A stretch of 64,000 nucleotides of DNA from Rhodocollybia butyracea (GCA_015501585.1 JADNRY010000001.1:1480804-1544803), one strand, 5' to 3'. Counted from the stretch's first letter, positions 45,526 to 57,010 are shown. Notes: a model not told the origin generated them from the letters alone. A program made the numbers and translations.

Positions 45526-46140
45526 ATGGATCCCGCTAAATTGGCAAAGCTACAGGCGCAGGCCGTAGCCAACAGGATCGGTACGTACTTGTTACTCTGA
45601 AATTGCTTAGGAAAAGCCTTGAAATTTTTTCTTCCAGGTGGAAAGGGAACTGTGCGCCGAAAAGTTGTACGGAAAACAAAGCCTTCAGCAGCACAGGACG
45701 ACAAAAAGCTGCAAGGCGCACTCAAAAAAACTGAATGTTCAGCCGATCACTGGTGTTGAAGAAGTGAACATGTTCAAAGAAGATGGAACCGTTCTTCACT
45801 TCCAGGCTCCCAAAGGCGCGTCGAATTCTAGTTCTAAGCTCGTTATTTTATCTAATTTTTGACTTCGACTTGTATAGTACATGCTGCTGTTTCAGCAAAC
45901 ACTTTTGCCATTTACGGTACAGGTCAATCGAAGGAACTTACTGAACTGGTTCCTGGAATCCTGAACCAACTTGGCCCCGACTCCCTTGCATCCTTGCGTA
46001 AACTTGCCGAATCTTACCAGTCGATTCAACAAGGCCAGCGACCAGCCGCCGACGCAGAGGATGACGACGACGACGTGCCGGACCTAGTAGAGAACTTTGA
46101 TGTGGATGATAAGACGGCTAGCCTGGACAAGCTGGACTAA
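45526..46140 (+). CDS. EGD1: Nascent polypeptide-associated complex subunit beta
   Basis: NAC binds nascent chains at the ribosome exit. Start ATG 45526 ([20 protein letters not shown]), stop TAA 46138-46140, three exons. The ribosome-binding basic motif ([12 protein letters not shown]) follows the first intron; the NAC domain ([29 protein letters not shown]) is interrupted by the second intron and continues [20 protein letters not shown]. The C-terminus is acidic ([16 protein letters not shown]). Length and all motifs match fungal Egd1/BTF3. Confidence 0.95.
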
Positions 46141-47969
46141 ACGAGGAGAAAAACCGAAGCAGCGGTCGTAGTATGGTGCTTGGACTTTTTTTTCCGCTGT
46201 CGTATTGACGCTCTCGTCGGTGTACCCTTTTCATTGTATCCATGCTTGCGCAAAGACAAAATTTCCAGATTATCATTGGATCTTCTGCTCAATGCATCTG
46301 ACGAGAGTAGCGTGTTACCTAGGGTAAATTCTGCAAGCCCGTTCTCCGTCGCACGTTTTTTTTTTTTGCAATTTGCGCTGGAGACTCCGAAGATCCCCTT
46401 TCGAAGGAAGTTGGGGGTGAAAAACTTTCTTTCTGTGTGTACAGTGCCATCAAGACGGGTTTGATGAATGAGGCCAAGAGCGGAAGCTTGGGACTCAACC
46501 CGCAAATTCTCCAAATTATCAGAGTGCACATCATACGCAAGGCATGAGAATGTAATTCGAGTTCTCAGTGTGTTCTGCGAAGGTAGGAATCTGCGTTGAA
46601 TTCTTGCGGGCGAAGGTTCATGGAGAGAAGTGCAACCTGTCGATCCTTGATTCTCGTCTTCTTGACCGAAAGTAATAACATGCCCCATGCTCATTGCATT
46701 CTTCTCGTCTTCGAATCATCCACTGGAAGCTGAGGTGTCTGCCTAGTTATGTATCTGTGTGCGATCTGTATGCGATTCCGTAGTGTGTCGCAGGAAGTTT
46801 AAGCGCCGAAAGTAAAACGCGGCGTAGGCTCGCGGACCGGTTCTTCTCCAACCACCACTTGCAGTCCAAAAGCCGCGACACTCGTTCCGTACCGAACTTT
46901 TTCTGTTCATCTTTGCGAGTGGGCTAAGGTCTGAGGAAATGCTCCCTTGATTGGCTCTAGCTGGGCCTGGCTATAACTTTCAAGCCAAACGACATATCAT
47001 AAATTTTCCATACACGCTTATGTCCCGAAGACTTTGTTTTTTTTTTTGCGAAAGAGGGCAAGAATGTTTTGGATCGGAAGTCGTCGTGGAGATTGGGCAA
47101 AGGCGAAACGCTTGCATTTCCTTTCATCGCTCTTAAATGAGACTCGATTCGCATTCCAGCAGTGCTCTCTTCATTGGAGCAAGGGGTTGGTCGGTGATCC
47201 TCCTATCTGTTGTTGTCTTCACCGTCATGTTAAGGTCACTTCACTTCTCCTATGGTGGTTAGACACTTTACCTTGGAGCTCCTGGTCATTGATGCCCTAG
47301 AACGTACCCAGTGGAGTCCGTTTAGTGCTATACACAGTGAACTGCTTGTGTTGTGACAGTGATAGTCTGTGTCTCACGGTGCTTCTGCATGAGAGACATG
47401 GATTCTCTTCAAGGGTTGTTTAACTACGACGTCTGTCACGAGTTAACAGCGTACCTTGGAGCGGTGTTGATCAGGTTTGCGGTTGAGGAACAGGTTATCG
47501 TGCTCGCACTTTGATGTTGTCCTTTAGTGCACTTCGCGGCACATGGTGAGCTGACCTGTCTTGCAAACGGGTTGGTGAATGTGTAACTCGATTCAGACTA
47601 CTCTTGGTCTGCAGTGCGTGGTCGTCAATTTTTTTCCTTATCGTTCTCTTTTCGGAGAGATTAATTCCATTATGTTTTCTCATTTGTTGTTCAATACATC
47701 ATATATTATATGTCTTCAGCACGATTTTGTGAATGTTTCGACCTTGGATCCTCCTCGTTGAACTAGGGTAACTTGTCATAGGTGTTGAAGAGATACATCT
47801 AAATCTGTGCTACGCTTGCATCTTTGCAATGATATCTACGGAAATATGTGGCCCATCCAGGCCCATGGAACCGCATTGTTAATGGTGATCTGTCCAAATA
47901 TGGACGTGCTATCCCACTCCTGTTGGATCTTTGTTGTTACTCTCCACCACGATTAGCGAAACTTGTAGA
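46141..47969. other. Intergenic, nothing supported
   Basis: About 1.8 kb between NAC-beta and FMO copy 1. It has homopolymer T tracts (about 46361-46370 and 47036-47047). Frames on both strands, including a 185-codon one at 46137-46694 on the minus strand, lack splice context or family similarity. Confidence 0.4.
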
Positions 47970-50158
47970 ATGGACCCTTCAGTCGATGCACTTAAATTCA
48001 TCATCGTAGGAGGAGGCATCGCAGGCTTGACATGCGCCTATCTACTCAAGCAAGCAGGACATCAAGTAGTGGTCTTAGAAAAATCTCCTCTTGCTGAACA
48101 AAGCGCAGTGAGTTATAATCCTTCCTCCTGTGTCTTTCGCGAAAAATTATTCCTTGATATGCAGATACATCATGGAGGAGTCAAAATACCTCCCTACATG
48201 ACACGATTAATGAAGGAGCTGCCGGGAACAGAGGAGTTATTGAAGACGAAGGCAGCTAACAGCACAGGGTATGTTGCGTAGTAGGCACCACTGCAAGTTG
48301 ATCATTCTGATACGTCTTCTAGAATATTTTTCTACCAATGCAAGTGCACCAGTGTTTATGGAGTTCTTCGACGTGCCTGACGGCAGTTGTTGGTGACACA
48401 GGCAGTGATCCAGCAGAGCTGGTGGGCAAGCTGATATATGCGGAAGAGATTATCAAAGATCTGGGCGCTGATTTCTATCTCATACCGGTGAGCTCACCAA
48501 GGCTGTATTCCCAAACTTACGTCTCTCACATTCTGTCCAGCATAAAGACCTTCATAATTACTTACTCGCTTTATGCAACAATGCCGCAGTTGAATTTCGT
48601 TACGACTTCGAAGTAGAAGACATTATCTCAGATAGACCTGGACCGGCAGTTGTAGGAAAGTCAGGGGAGAGTGTCTCAGGAGATATTGTGCGCCGGGCTA
48701 CTTTTCAAAATCATACGTCACTGATTATAATGCATAGGTGATAGGAGCGGACGGCAAAAACAGTGTGACACGCAAAGTACTGCTAATGGAGAGAGACGAA
48801 GCAAAAAAGCCAGATGTTGATGATGCAAACGATTCAGTCGGGAACCCCGCCTTCGTCCCACTGAAAGCTCTTGCTGGGCAAGTTTTGAAACTTCTTTTCG
48901 TTATAAAGGCCTGCTCAGGTTTGTGACTCTCCATAGTGCGACCCTTTCTATTCCAGTTTCCCTTCTTCAGTCGGACCCAGAGCTAGCATCGTTATTGACC
49001 GAGGGGAACTATGTACGTGAGTGATTTGACTATAGGTAACCGAGCGATTGACACATTTCAAGCGCGCCCTTTATATGGGTAATGGATCAAATGTTGCTAT
49101 GGCCCGAGTGAGTAAAATTTTGTCGTACCTACCCACCAAGATACGCTTTGGAACCTGCGTTTAGCGCTGCTGGATGCCATGTAACAAAGTCTCCTCTCTG
49201 TTCCCTATTGCTAGATTCAGAAACTTACGATAAAAGCGTTTCAGTACGGACCTGATTTATACCTACTTGAATTTACGTACCCTGGTAAGCCACTAGAATC
49301 AGACGACAAGGACGAAGACTGGCTCTCAAGTGGAACCCCGACAAAGACCGTACTTGAGAAGGTGGAGGAGTATGATCACAGGTAATTGTACCTCAAATTG
49401 CCTTGAGTATCAACCGACTTTCTTGCCAGGATAAAGAAGCTGCTCCAGCTCGTGCCAAGGTGCCACTGGAATATTCAGAACGTCCACAATCTATCGCGAT
49501 ATGTCTCGAACTTGAATCAGGTCGTTGTTATCGGAGATGCAGCTCATGCAATCTATGTAGGGGTTGGTCGTCAATCTTGTTACTTCTGAAACTAACTCTC
49601 GTTATACGCAGATTAATGGATCAAACAATACGTGAGCTCTTCTAAGTGTCCTTTATACCGCTGGTCTTGAACATCAATATTTTTTCATTAAAGAGCCGCT
49701 GCAGTACGTTGGTTGTTATCCACGGATGTCATTTTCCTACTCACGTATCACATTAGTTCGAGGACGCCTTTACGCTCGGCCGACTATTTTCTATATTGTC
49801 TCCCTCAGATTCGAAGTCAAACACGTCTTTTCTGCTAGATGGCTACCAACACATTCGTCAGAAACGAACTAAAGCACTCGAGAAGAGTGGTACGGACAAC
49901 ATGGTACTACTGGGATTGCCCCCTGGTCCTGAGCGTGATGGACGGAACAATGGGTTCAGGCTGACGCTCCATCTGGAAGGAGCTGATGATGCAACGTTGG
50001 AACGCGTCTGGAAGAACTATATTGATCGGATGCACTATGAATCTAGAGATGAGGTTTCCGAATGGTGGATGAATTGGGCAAGACCAGGTGGTAACTTTGA
50101 AACCAGCTCTTGGGTCCGAATCCCTGGAGCAATAGCTACTGGAAACGTATCCAATTAG
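47970..50158 (+). CDS. FAD-dependent monooxygenase copy 1 (salicylate-hydroxylase-like)
   Basis: Flavoprotein hydroxylase family using NAD(P)H. Start ATG 47970 (MDPSVDALKF), stop TAG 50156-50158, about ten exons. N-terminal Rossmann dinucleotide motif GGGIAGLTCAYLLKQAGHQV; the PPYMTRLMKELPG segment; DFEVEDI; VIGADGKNSVTRKVLL; YMGNG; WLSSGTPT; second FAD motif VVVIGDAAHAI; a small exon chain to FEDAFTLGRLF; and the C-terminal SEWWMNWARP typical of agaricomycete members. By hand splicing every exon has a counterpart in copy 2 with the frame kept, so it may be functional. Substrate unknown. Confidence 0.8.
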
Positions 50159-50324
50159 CCGGTGCATACTTATCTTCCCTCTATTCGAATCCTTACTATA
50201 TTTGGCAACTAAACTTCCCTTTATGGGCTATATGATGTCATCCCTTTTTCCACACATACGCCCACTGGCCCGGGCATATACTTATATTTTATCATAATTT
50301 TTCCACGAGTCATCAGTACCAACG

Positions 50325-50425
50325 AAAGTGATACGTCGACCGTCGGCGTGCAGGAGGTTACAAAGGCTCCGTTGCTGGCGCTATGAAGACTGGCGACATG
50401 ATCAGGGCCAAGAACGATAGGATAT
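50325..50425 (+). pseudogene. Remnant of the CsbD-like gene
   Basis: About 100 bp matches the CsbD-like gene at 56.3-56.7 kb: gcaggaggttacaaagg (there gcaggaggctataaag), ggcgctatgaag, then gcgacatgatcagggccaag. In the intact gene the last two blocks are separated by 25 coding bases and an intron; here they are almost adjacent. It follows FMO copy 1 on the same strand, as the intact CsbD follows FMO copy 2. Confidence 0.8.
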
Positions 50426-50727
50426 TAGGATATCAACCCAAAGCTTACTGTACATGCGCGACAATTAGCCAGATCAAATAATATCTCAGCTATCTATATT
50501 CTTAGCTTGCATCGACTTTGTTAACTAGTAAGTGGAATGAAATACAGGCCCGACGTCCGAAAATGCGCGCCTAGGGCTCATTTTACATATCTGGTGCTGC
50601 GTAATATATATGTGTTCATCACGAAGAGTCAAAGCTATGTTTCGCAGCACCTAATACAGCGGACAGTCAATAATGAGTAGGTCCTGGAGAACCGTGTAAA
50701 AATCATGCTGTTATCATTTGAAACAGG

Positions 50728-52190
50728 TCAGAAATCCTCTAGTTCAACCGCGGCCAAAATCAGCTCCCTTGCTTGTGAGTCGCGAGGTGTGAACTCTCCC
50801 AGTGGACCATATAGAAACATCATTTCACTGGGAGAGTCTAGAAAACGTTCCGGCATGAATTTATCGGGCTCTCAGTACACAGTTGGGTCTCGATTCATAG
50901 TCCTGGCCAACGAATTAAATTTACGTGCTTGGGGAAAAAAAGAGTACGTGATCTCACCAGATATTGGCGGCAATCACGCATCCTAGAAGATACACATAAG
51001 AATCAAAGCGCCCAACTTCAGAGACACTCCAAACCTTTAGGGATATGGTAACCCTCGTAAAAGTCATCCTCGGGCGAAACGTGGTTGAGCCCTATATTTA
51101 AGAAGACTCTTCAGAAACAATCAGTCATTTTGCATGGAATTTCTTACCGAAGGGAACGGGGGGGTGCAAGCGCATTATTTCTTGGTAAATAGCTTCAACA
51201 TAAGGTAGCAGCTGTCGGTCCTCAAAGGTAGGTAGTCGAGCTCTTCCAATGACACGATCAATTTCTGCTTGCGCCTTTGCCTGAACCTCAGGATGTAGGG
51301 TCAAGGTGAGGCGAAAGGAGTTGACGGAAGACATTGTCTGTTAAGAAAAAACTCATAAGTTCTGTGAATTCAGCTAAGTTAAAAGCTTCGTACCATGTCC
51401 GATGCAGCTGAACATTGAAATATTTGTTTGATACATATTAGAAGAAATAGTGTAGCACGTCTTACCTATGAAGCTCATGGTACCCATTGCCTTGATCAGC
51501 TCTATCTCCGCAAGATTCCACTCGTTTTCATAAGCTAATTCAGCAATAAGGGAAGTGCCTGTGCTATTTTTCTGTATGGTCTCAATGGTCAAAAAATGGT
51601 ACAGTACCTTGACAGTAGTCCAGGTTATTCACCGCCCTGTTAAACTAGATGGTGTCAATGTCGTTCAGATTTTGGAAAAATGCATTAGCTGCCTGTTTGA
51701 AACCACAGCTGGGGAAGAAAGAGGGCATAAAGCGTAACTATGGAAATCGTTCGAGAGTGGGGAAGCCAGTTGAGCATATTTGTCCCAATGTTTCAACGGT
51801 TTTTACAGTCTTCCGCGCAAGAGAATCGTTGGGGTTGATATCGAATCTGTATAATGAAGTATACATGACGCTTTAGGAGAGTCTAGTTGCGCAAATTATT
51901 CAGCAATGACGCTGTTAGTAGATAAGGCTGATACGCACGACATGGTATGTTCCATCAACTGTTCCGGCTTAGCCAAAAGACCATAGATTTTCTCATATTG
52001 AGTTGGCTAAAAGTGACCATTGGCGGATTGACGAAAGACTTGATTAAAAAGCTTCCTATTTTTCCGTCACTTGGTGGAATATCCCTTTAGCAGAGACAAA
52101 TATAATTAGTACTGACATGAGTGCGGTAGGCAAGCCAGGTCGCTGACCTGCAGTGAAATCAAACGCTCAACCACTTTGGTACAGCACAAA
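50728..52190 (-). pseudogene. Cytochrome P450 copy B, dead
   Basis: Homologue of copies A and C. Kept parts: NRKLFNQVFRQSAN, LPTFEDRQLLPYVEAIYQEI (ExxR), LHPPVPFG, PDKFMPERFLDSPS and a C-terminal PRDSQARELI. Lesions: exons 1-2 (membrane anchor) are missing; stops occur in the K.RKN, F.P, FP.LRF and VY.EP contexts; and the heme-loop exon is deleted, the sequence jumping from DSPSE to the C-terminus. No functional P450 can be made from it. Confidence 0.9.
50794..50836. repeat. 11-bp perfect inverted repeat at the heme-exon deletion point of P450 copy B
   Basis: ctctcccagtg (50794-50804) and cactgggagag (50826-50836) flank the point where P450 copy B jumps from the PERFLDSPS block to its C-terminal tail. 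The left and right arms are partly derived from P450 coding sequence. Confidence 0.75.
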
Positions 52191-52807
52191 TAAAACGCAC
52201 TCTAACTTGGCGTGCAATAGGGCCATGAGATGTGTAAGGGAATAGAATGGCCTATCTTGGTTGGCGAGCTCTGGAACAAATTCGAGTGGGGGAAGACACG
52301 AAATTAACCACGACTTTGAAACAACCCTCCAGCACATTATCTACTTATTCAGGCCAAGCCAGAGCCACAGTCAAAGGCTACTCGTTGAAGTTAAGTAGGA
52401 AGGAAAGTCTATTCGGCTGTCCCTGGAACTGGTCCTTTGACAAGTTGACCCTCTAATAGTACTCAGTGCGTTTGGATCCGTGAATAAATCAATTGATATT
52501 ATAGTTCACCTTTGTCTGTGGAATTGAAATACTACTACCACCACCCCACCGAAGTCTAGTGAAGTAGCAGTAGGTACGTTCCCCAAGTGCTGTGATATGA
52601 TTACACGGCATCAGCAAACAACAGTACCGCAAAGGAACTAGCCGGTCCCTAGTCTAACATACTTAGGCAGCATGCTCGATTCCGGTAGAGAATACAAGGT
52701 AGTGAAGGTAGAATACAAGGTCAACGCAGCTACCCGTTCCGGGCCGGAGTCGCAAGCTTTGCGATTGGCCAGGCAGACTCGGCTGAAGACTCGGTAAGTC
52801 TTCACAG
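52191..52807. other. Intergenic between P450 copy B and the foldback element
   Basis: No gene supported. A short direct repeat, gaatacaaggt, occurs twice near 52690 and 52712. Confidence 0.4.
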
Positions 52808-53976
52808 TCACTGCGCCAGCGTCAAATAATACCGGGCGAAATTTTTCCGAAATTATTGCTGTAATTACTTACCTTTTTCGGTAAAAATTTCGGTCGAAAA
52901 ACATTTTCTTTTTCGTGCGAAAAATGAATTGAAAAACAAACAAAATTTCGCCTGTAAATCTTTGATAATTTCGGCTGAAAAATGTATTGTAATTGATTAT
53001 CTTTTTCGATCCGAATTTCGCCGGTAATCTCTTATCTATTTCGTCCGAAAAAGATAATGAAATTGCTTATCTATTTCGCTCGTGATTAATTAAAAATTTC
53101 GCTCGAAATTTTTACAAGGTAATAACTGGACAATGATTGGACAGGAACTGGTCAAGAACTGGCCAAGAACTGGGTAGTTCGGTCATGTGACGTGTATCCG
53201 CTAAACTTCATCTGTCTTTGAACGCAACATACGAACTCATACGGGATACTATATAGCCGCAGCTCTGCTTAGCGAAAATATGAATCTTGAGCAAACATTT
53301 ATTGACGAACCCACAATCTTCCGAAAACATGCCACTTCTTGATCTTCAGCACTTCTCTCAGTTTCTCCAAGTCCTTTATGAGATACCAGGTGGTGTTTTC
53401 TTCTAGGCAAGCAAAAGCGAGAGTTTATAAGAACTAGTTGGAAAGACAAGTAGAAGTACGAGAGGATCGAGGTATGGACCTTTGATTGTGGTAATTCATG
53501 TCCGGAGACTGCACGGCTATATAGGAAGGAAGGAAGGAAGGAATTCTATCCCGTATGAGCCCGTATATCGCGTTCAAAAGACAAGTGATTTGTCACATGA
53601 CCGAACTACCCAGTTCTTGGCCAGTTCTTGGCCAGTTCCTGTCCAATCATTGTCCAGTTATTACCTTGTAAAAATTTCGAGCGAAATTTTTAATTAATCA
53701 CGAGCGAAATAGATAAGCAATTTCATTATCTTTTTCGGACGAAATAGATAAGAGATTACCGGCGAAATTCGGATCGAAAAAGATAATCAATTACAATACA
53801 TTTTTCAGCCGAAATTATCAAAGATTTACAGGCGAAATTTTGTTTGTTTTTCAATTCATTTTTCGCACGAAAAAGAAAACGTTTTTCGACCGAAATTTTT
53901 ACCGAAAAAGGTAAGTAATTACAGCAATAATTTCGGAAAAAATTTCGCCCGGTATTATTCGACGCTGGCGCAGTGA
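52808..53976. mobile_element. 1.17-kb foldback element with arms of about 450 bp
   Basis: Left arm about 52808-53259, right arm about 53514-53976, nearly perfect reverse complements. The ends read tcactgcgccag and ctggcgcagtga. Most of each arm consists of short words such as ttcgctcgaa, ttcgtccgaa and ttcggtcgaa separated by AT-rich spacers and gataa-type blocks. The inner part of the arms holds a non-palindromic segment with repeats of aactgg(cca/tca)agaactgg. The loop (about 53260-53513) contains no transposase. No clear target-site duplication was seen. It sits between P450 copy B and the F-box gene. Best described as a non-autonomous DNA transposon or foldback element. Confidence 0.9.
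53524..53545. repeat. GGAA microsatellite inserted in the right arm of the foldback
   Basis: About five GGAA units followed by ttc interrupt the right arm between ctatatag and tatcccg (right-arm orientation). The left arm lacks this segment at the mirrored position. Confidence 0.85.
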
Positions 53977-54110
53977 GTAGCATCTCAGCGAAAAGTTTGA
54001 AGCAAAGTGGCGCATCTTCAGCAACTTTGGCAAAGTGTCACTGCACATGAATCAACTGAATTCGAGTTGACAGATCTTTTCCGGGGCCGCCACTTTTCTC
54101 TCCTTCTACC

Positions 54111-55727
54111 ATGAGCAAACCAAAACGACTGGTGGACATTCCGATGGATATTTTGCTCGAACTGGTCCTCTACTTGGATGTCCCAGATGCTCTTTCACTG
54201 GTTTCATCCTGCCGACAACTAAACGTACTCCGTGCTCATCACAGCTTTTGGCACGCTTTAGTTCAGAACCTCGACGTTCCTCTGGCCTGCCCTCCATTTT
54301 CTGATTATGCCAAAAATCCAAAGGAATTGATCCTCCGCACTGTCCAGCGCCAACGAGCACTGCTATCATCGCTAAATCCAACCCCAGTTCGAGTTCAGAG
54401 ATACTTAAAATGTTGGGATATAGAAACTATATGTCATGTTCCTGGAACCAACCTGTATCTAACCTACGGCTCACTCGAGGACGGCATGGCCAGATGCTGG
54501 GACTTGACCATGGGCACCAGTATCAGCCAGGTTTATATCGGAAGAAATATCCTTTCCAAGAGTACTTTGCCAGTAAAGCGAGGGGAGTTTCTGATATGTA
54601 TGCTTATGGCAGAAACTGCGCAGGAATTTATAGCAACATCTGTCGTTGTCCTTTGTCTAAAATACGATATGGATATCGACCCGAATACCCTTTCCTATTC
54701 CCCTTCTAACGTCCAATTATCCGTCCTTCACAGATCATCATTGGATTCTACTTATCCTGCAATGTACCCATCGTGCGTCATCAATGGTGAAGGAGTCGTC
54801 GCAATCGTAAAACTGGCTAATTCCGTTAGTATCAGTGCTTTCAATGTGTTCAATGGCGCTGAATGTACGATCGAGACGGATTTGACTGTGAGTGCATGTA
54901 TATTAGAGACGTGTCTGACTATTCACTTACTGGTTTTGCTTGCATCCCAGGAAATTGATGTGGATTACATCGACTTGGCGTTCAACGGGCAAGACCTAGT
55001 GATATTGACCGGAAACTCTGTAACATCATGGCTTTATCGATGTCCAAAGGACTTACTTCCCTACGATACTAAAACAGTGGCGGGCTCGCACCGATCGAAT
55101 CATCTTATCAACTTTGTATCGTCGAGCCCAGCCATACAGTTGCATCAACAGCTTCATTCCTATGAGCGATGGGGTTTTTACCCATCTGGTGGAGTTAATG
55201 GGACGAAATTTGCCGCAACATTGTATGACATTGTTGGACTCGGTATGCCCCCGTCTTTAGAATGTGTTTTCTGGGATCTCGAGCCTACGGCTACGGATTC
55301 CGGAATATCGGCGGCACTAGCGCATAGAAGAACTCTCCCAGGTATGCAGTTCTATGCAGTATCATGCACGGGATCGGAATCTGGAACATGGGGAGCATTT
55401 GCGTGCAGCCCCAGGGATGTAGGTAGTATGGGACACAGTATTGGGCATGATTTCGAAATCGACGTTGGTATTCAAATCGCTGGGGTTCCGGAGCACATCA
55501 CTGAGTCTTCAGATGAGGAGGTGTCGTGGAAGGCTGATATCTTTTTGATCCACTATGATGCTACGACACGGACGTCGAATTTGTATCGGCCTGAGCTTCC
55601 AGTTATGATGTCTTATATAACGATGAACGATATCAAGAGTCTCGAGTTTGATGAACGGCTAGGAGTGTTGTATATTCTGGTGGAGAGTGCAGAGGGAGGT
55701 GCGCTTTTAGGATTAGAATTTTTGTAG
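54111..55727 (+). CDS. F-box protein, substrate-recognition type
   Basis: Start ATG 54111 (after a CT-rich leader), stop TAG 55725-55727. The F-box is at residues about 5-50 (LVDIPMDILLELVLYLDVPD, then LSLVSSCRQLNVL and FWHALV), which would bind Skp1 in an SCF ligase. The remainder (about 460 residues) resembles the beta-propeller-like C-terminal region of agaricomycete F-box proteins (YLTYGSLEDGMARCWDL). Although the frame is open throughout, 54888-54950 has gtgagt...cccag borders, a length of 63 nt and hydrophobic, unfamily-like translation, so it is probably a frame-preserving intron; the mature protein would have 517 residues. Confidence 0.85.
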   Translation: MSKPKRLVDIPMDILLELVLYLDVPDALSLVSSCRQLNVLRAHHSFWHALVQNLDVPLACPPFSDYAKNPKELILRTVQRQRALLSSLNPTPVRVQRYLKCWDIETICHVPGTNLYLTYGSLEDGMARCWDLTMGTSISQVYIGRNILSKSTLPVKRGEFLICMLMAETAQEFIATSVVVLCLKYDMDIDPNTLSYSPSNVQLSVLHRSSLDSTYPAMYPSCVINGEGVVAIVKLANSVSISAFNVFNGAECTIETDLTVSACILETCLTIHLLVLLASQEIDVDYIDLAFNGQDLVILTGNSVTSWLYRCPKDLLPYDTKTVAGSHRSNHLINFVSSSPAIQLHQQLHSYERWGFYPSGGVNGTKFAATLYDIVGLGMPPSLECVFWDLEPTATDSGISAALAHRRTLPGMQFYAVSCTGSESGTWGAFACSPRDVGSMGHSIGHDFEIDVGIQIAGVPEHITESSDEEVSWKADIFLIHYDATTRTSNLYRPELPVMMSYITMNDIKSLEFDERLGVLYILVESAEGGALLGLEFL

Positions 55728-56286
55728 TAGCACGTACAATCTAGCATTGACCGGGCTGGTCTTATCCTGAATCCATGTTCTGCATTACTTATCTTCGTCC
55801 ACTCGCTAGTTCAGCCGTCGAAGTTTCTGGAGGTTAATATCTCAGAAAAATAGATGAATCTCGACCAATGAAGAACGCGTCGCCTTTACGCCGCTTTTCC
55901 TTGCGGTGAAAGGTGTTCCCAGCTAGTCATGTTGAGCCTTACCGGTCTTCGTTACGCCTATGGTTCTGGTGACGGTCGAAGTAGTAAGTGCAAACTTCAC
56001 TAAAAATTTCAGATTCAGTGAAAGTTTGATATTTCTCAGGTCGAAATTTTCAGTCAGAGGAACAAGGTTATCGTGCCTTTCTTCATTTTGCAAAACCCTA
56101 ATCGAGTTGCAAAGTACCTCGTGAAGTTTGGTCAGAGCGGTGCAGTCTCCTATTGCGAGTTGGGTTTCTATATTTTAGGTTCATTGTGGCGCATTCATCG
56201 ATAGATTCTCGAAGGCTGATACAATCTAAGTATACAGGTATTAAGTTGTGATATTATTGATACCGGCTAAGCTTCGCGTCTATCAT
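55728..56286. other. Convergent intergenic region
   Basis: About 560 bp between the F-box stop and the CsbD-like stop. Nothing beyond presumed 3' untranslated sequence was identified. Confidence 0.4.
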
Positions 56287-56721
56287 CTATGCTTTGCGGT
56301 TGAGATCCTGTTGAGCTTGGCCCTGATCATGTCGCAGGTTACCTGTAGTGTTCGGTCAGCATTTTCTCAATCTCCTTGTACTAGTCCGTGAAACACTCAC
56401 CAGAGGCTTGCTGTGACTTATCGCCCTTCATAGCGCCCATGACGGAGTCTTTATAGCCTCCTGCGCGGTCGGTCGCGCCGTCAACGTATCCTTTTGCACG
56501 AGCGGCATTGTATTCAGTCTCTCCTGCGGCATGCTCTTCTTTGCCAGACTGCTGCCACGATTGTGCTCCAGTAACGTTACCGACGGCCTCGACGGCATTG
56601 CCTTTGAGAGAGTGGAATTGACCAGTGGTCTTGCTACAAGGTCGAGAAATGAAAATTAGCTCTACAACAGACCAACTGAGGAAACAACATACTTTGGGGA
56701 GCTCTCGTTGTTGTAAGACAT
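56287..56721 (-). CDS. CsbD-like stress protein (Hmp1-type)
   Basis: Small hydrophilic protein of the CsbD family; fungal members have been described as mismatch/cruciform DNA-binding (Hmp1) proteins. Three exons: start ATG 56719-56721 (MSYNNESSPK), a main exon with TGQFHSLKGNAVEAVGNVTG, WQQSGKEEHAAGETEYNAAR and GYVDGATDRAGGYKDSV, and a final exon NLRHDQGQAQQDLNRKA ending TAG at 56287-56289. The two CsbD-like repeats with Gly-Asn pairs and charged helices are visible. It lies beside FMO copy 2 on the same strand, and a remnant lies beside FMO copy 1. Confidence 0.88.
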
Positions 56722-57010
56722 AGTAGTTAATGGTGCGAGTAAGTATGTGGTAGTGCGTTTATGAGTTGTTAAAGTTGATTGATACTTTCACCTTTTCGAA
56801 TCCTGCCTTTATACCTTGGATTGGTGGGGCCAGTGGTGAAGAAGATTATGATGATGATGAAATATGGGTGTAATACAAGTGTAATCTACATACTGGAGCT
56901 AAATGGAGTTGATATGGAGCGCAGAAGTGGAGACTCTATAAAGAACGATGACATCATAACCCACGAAGGGTAGTTTACTTGCCAAATATAGTATCGGGAG
57001 TAAATATATG
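56722..57010. promoter_or_regulatory. Short intergenic region upstream of the CsbD-like gene
   Basis: Contains the promoter of the CsbD-like gene, with a tttataccttgga box near 56811, and the 3' end of FMO copy 2. No other feature seen. Confidence 0.35.

Noticed and set aside
46137..46694. 185-codon minus-strand frame downstream of NAC-beta
   Set aside because: It overlaps the presumed 3' region of NAC-beta, includes a T10 tract translated as Lys, and has no recognisable motif or splice context.
54888..54950. Coding insertion in the F-box protein
   Set aside because: Better explained as a 63-nt in-frame intron with gtgagt and cccag borders.
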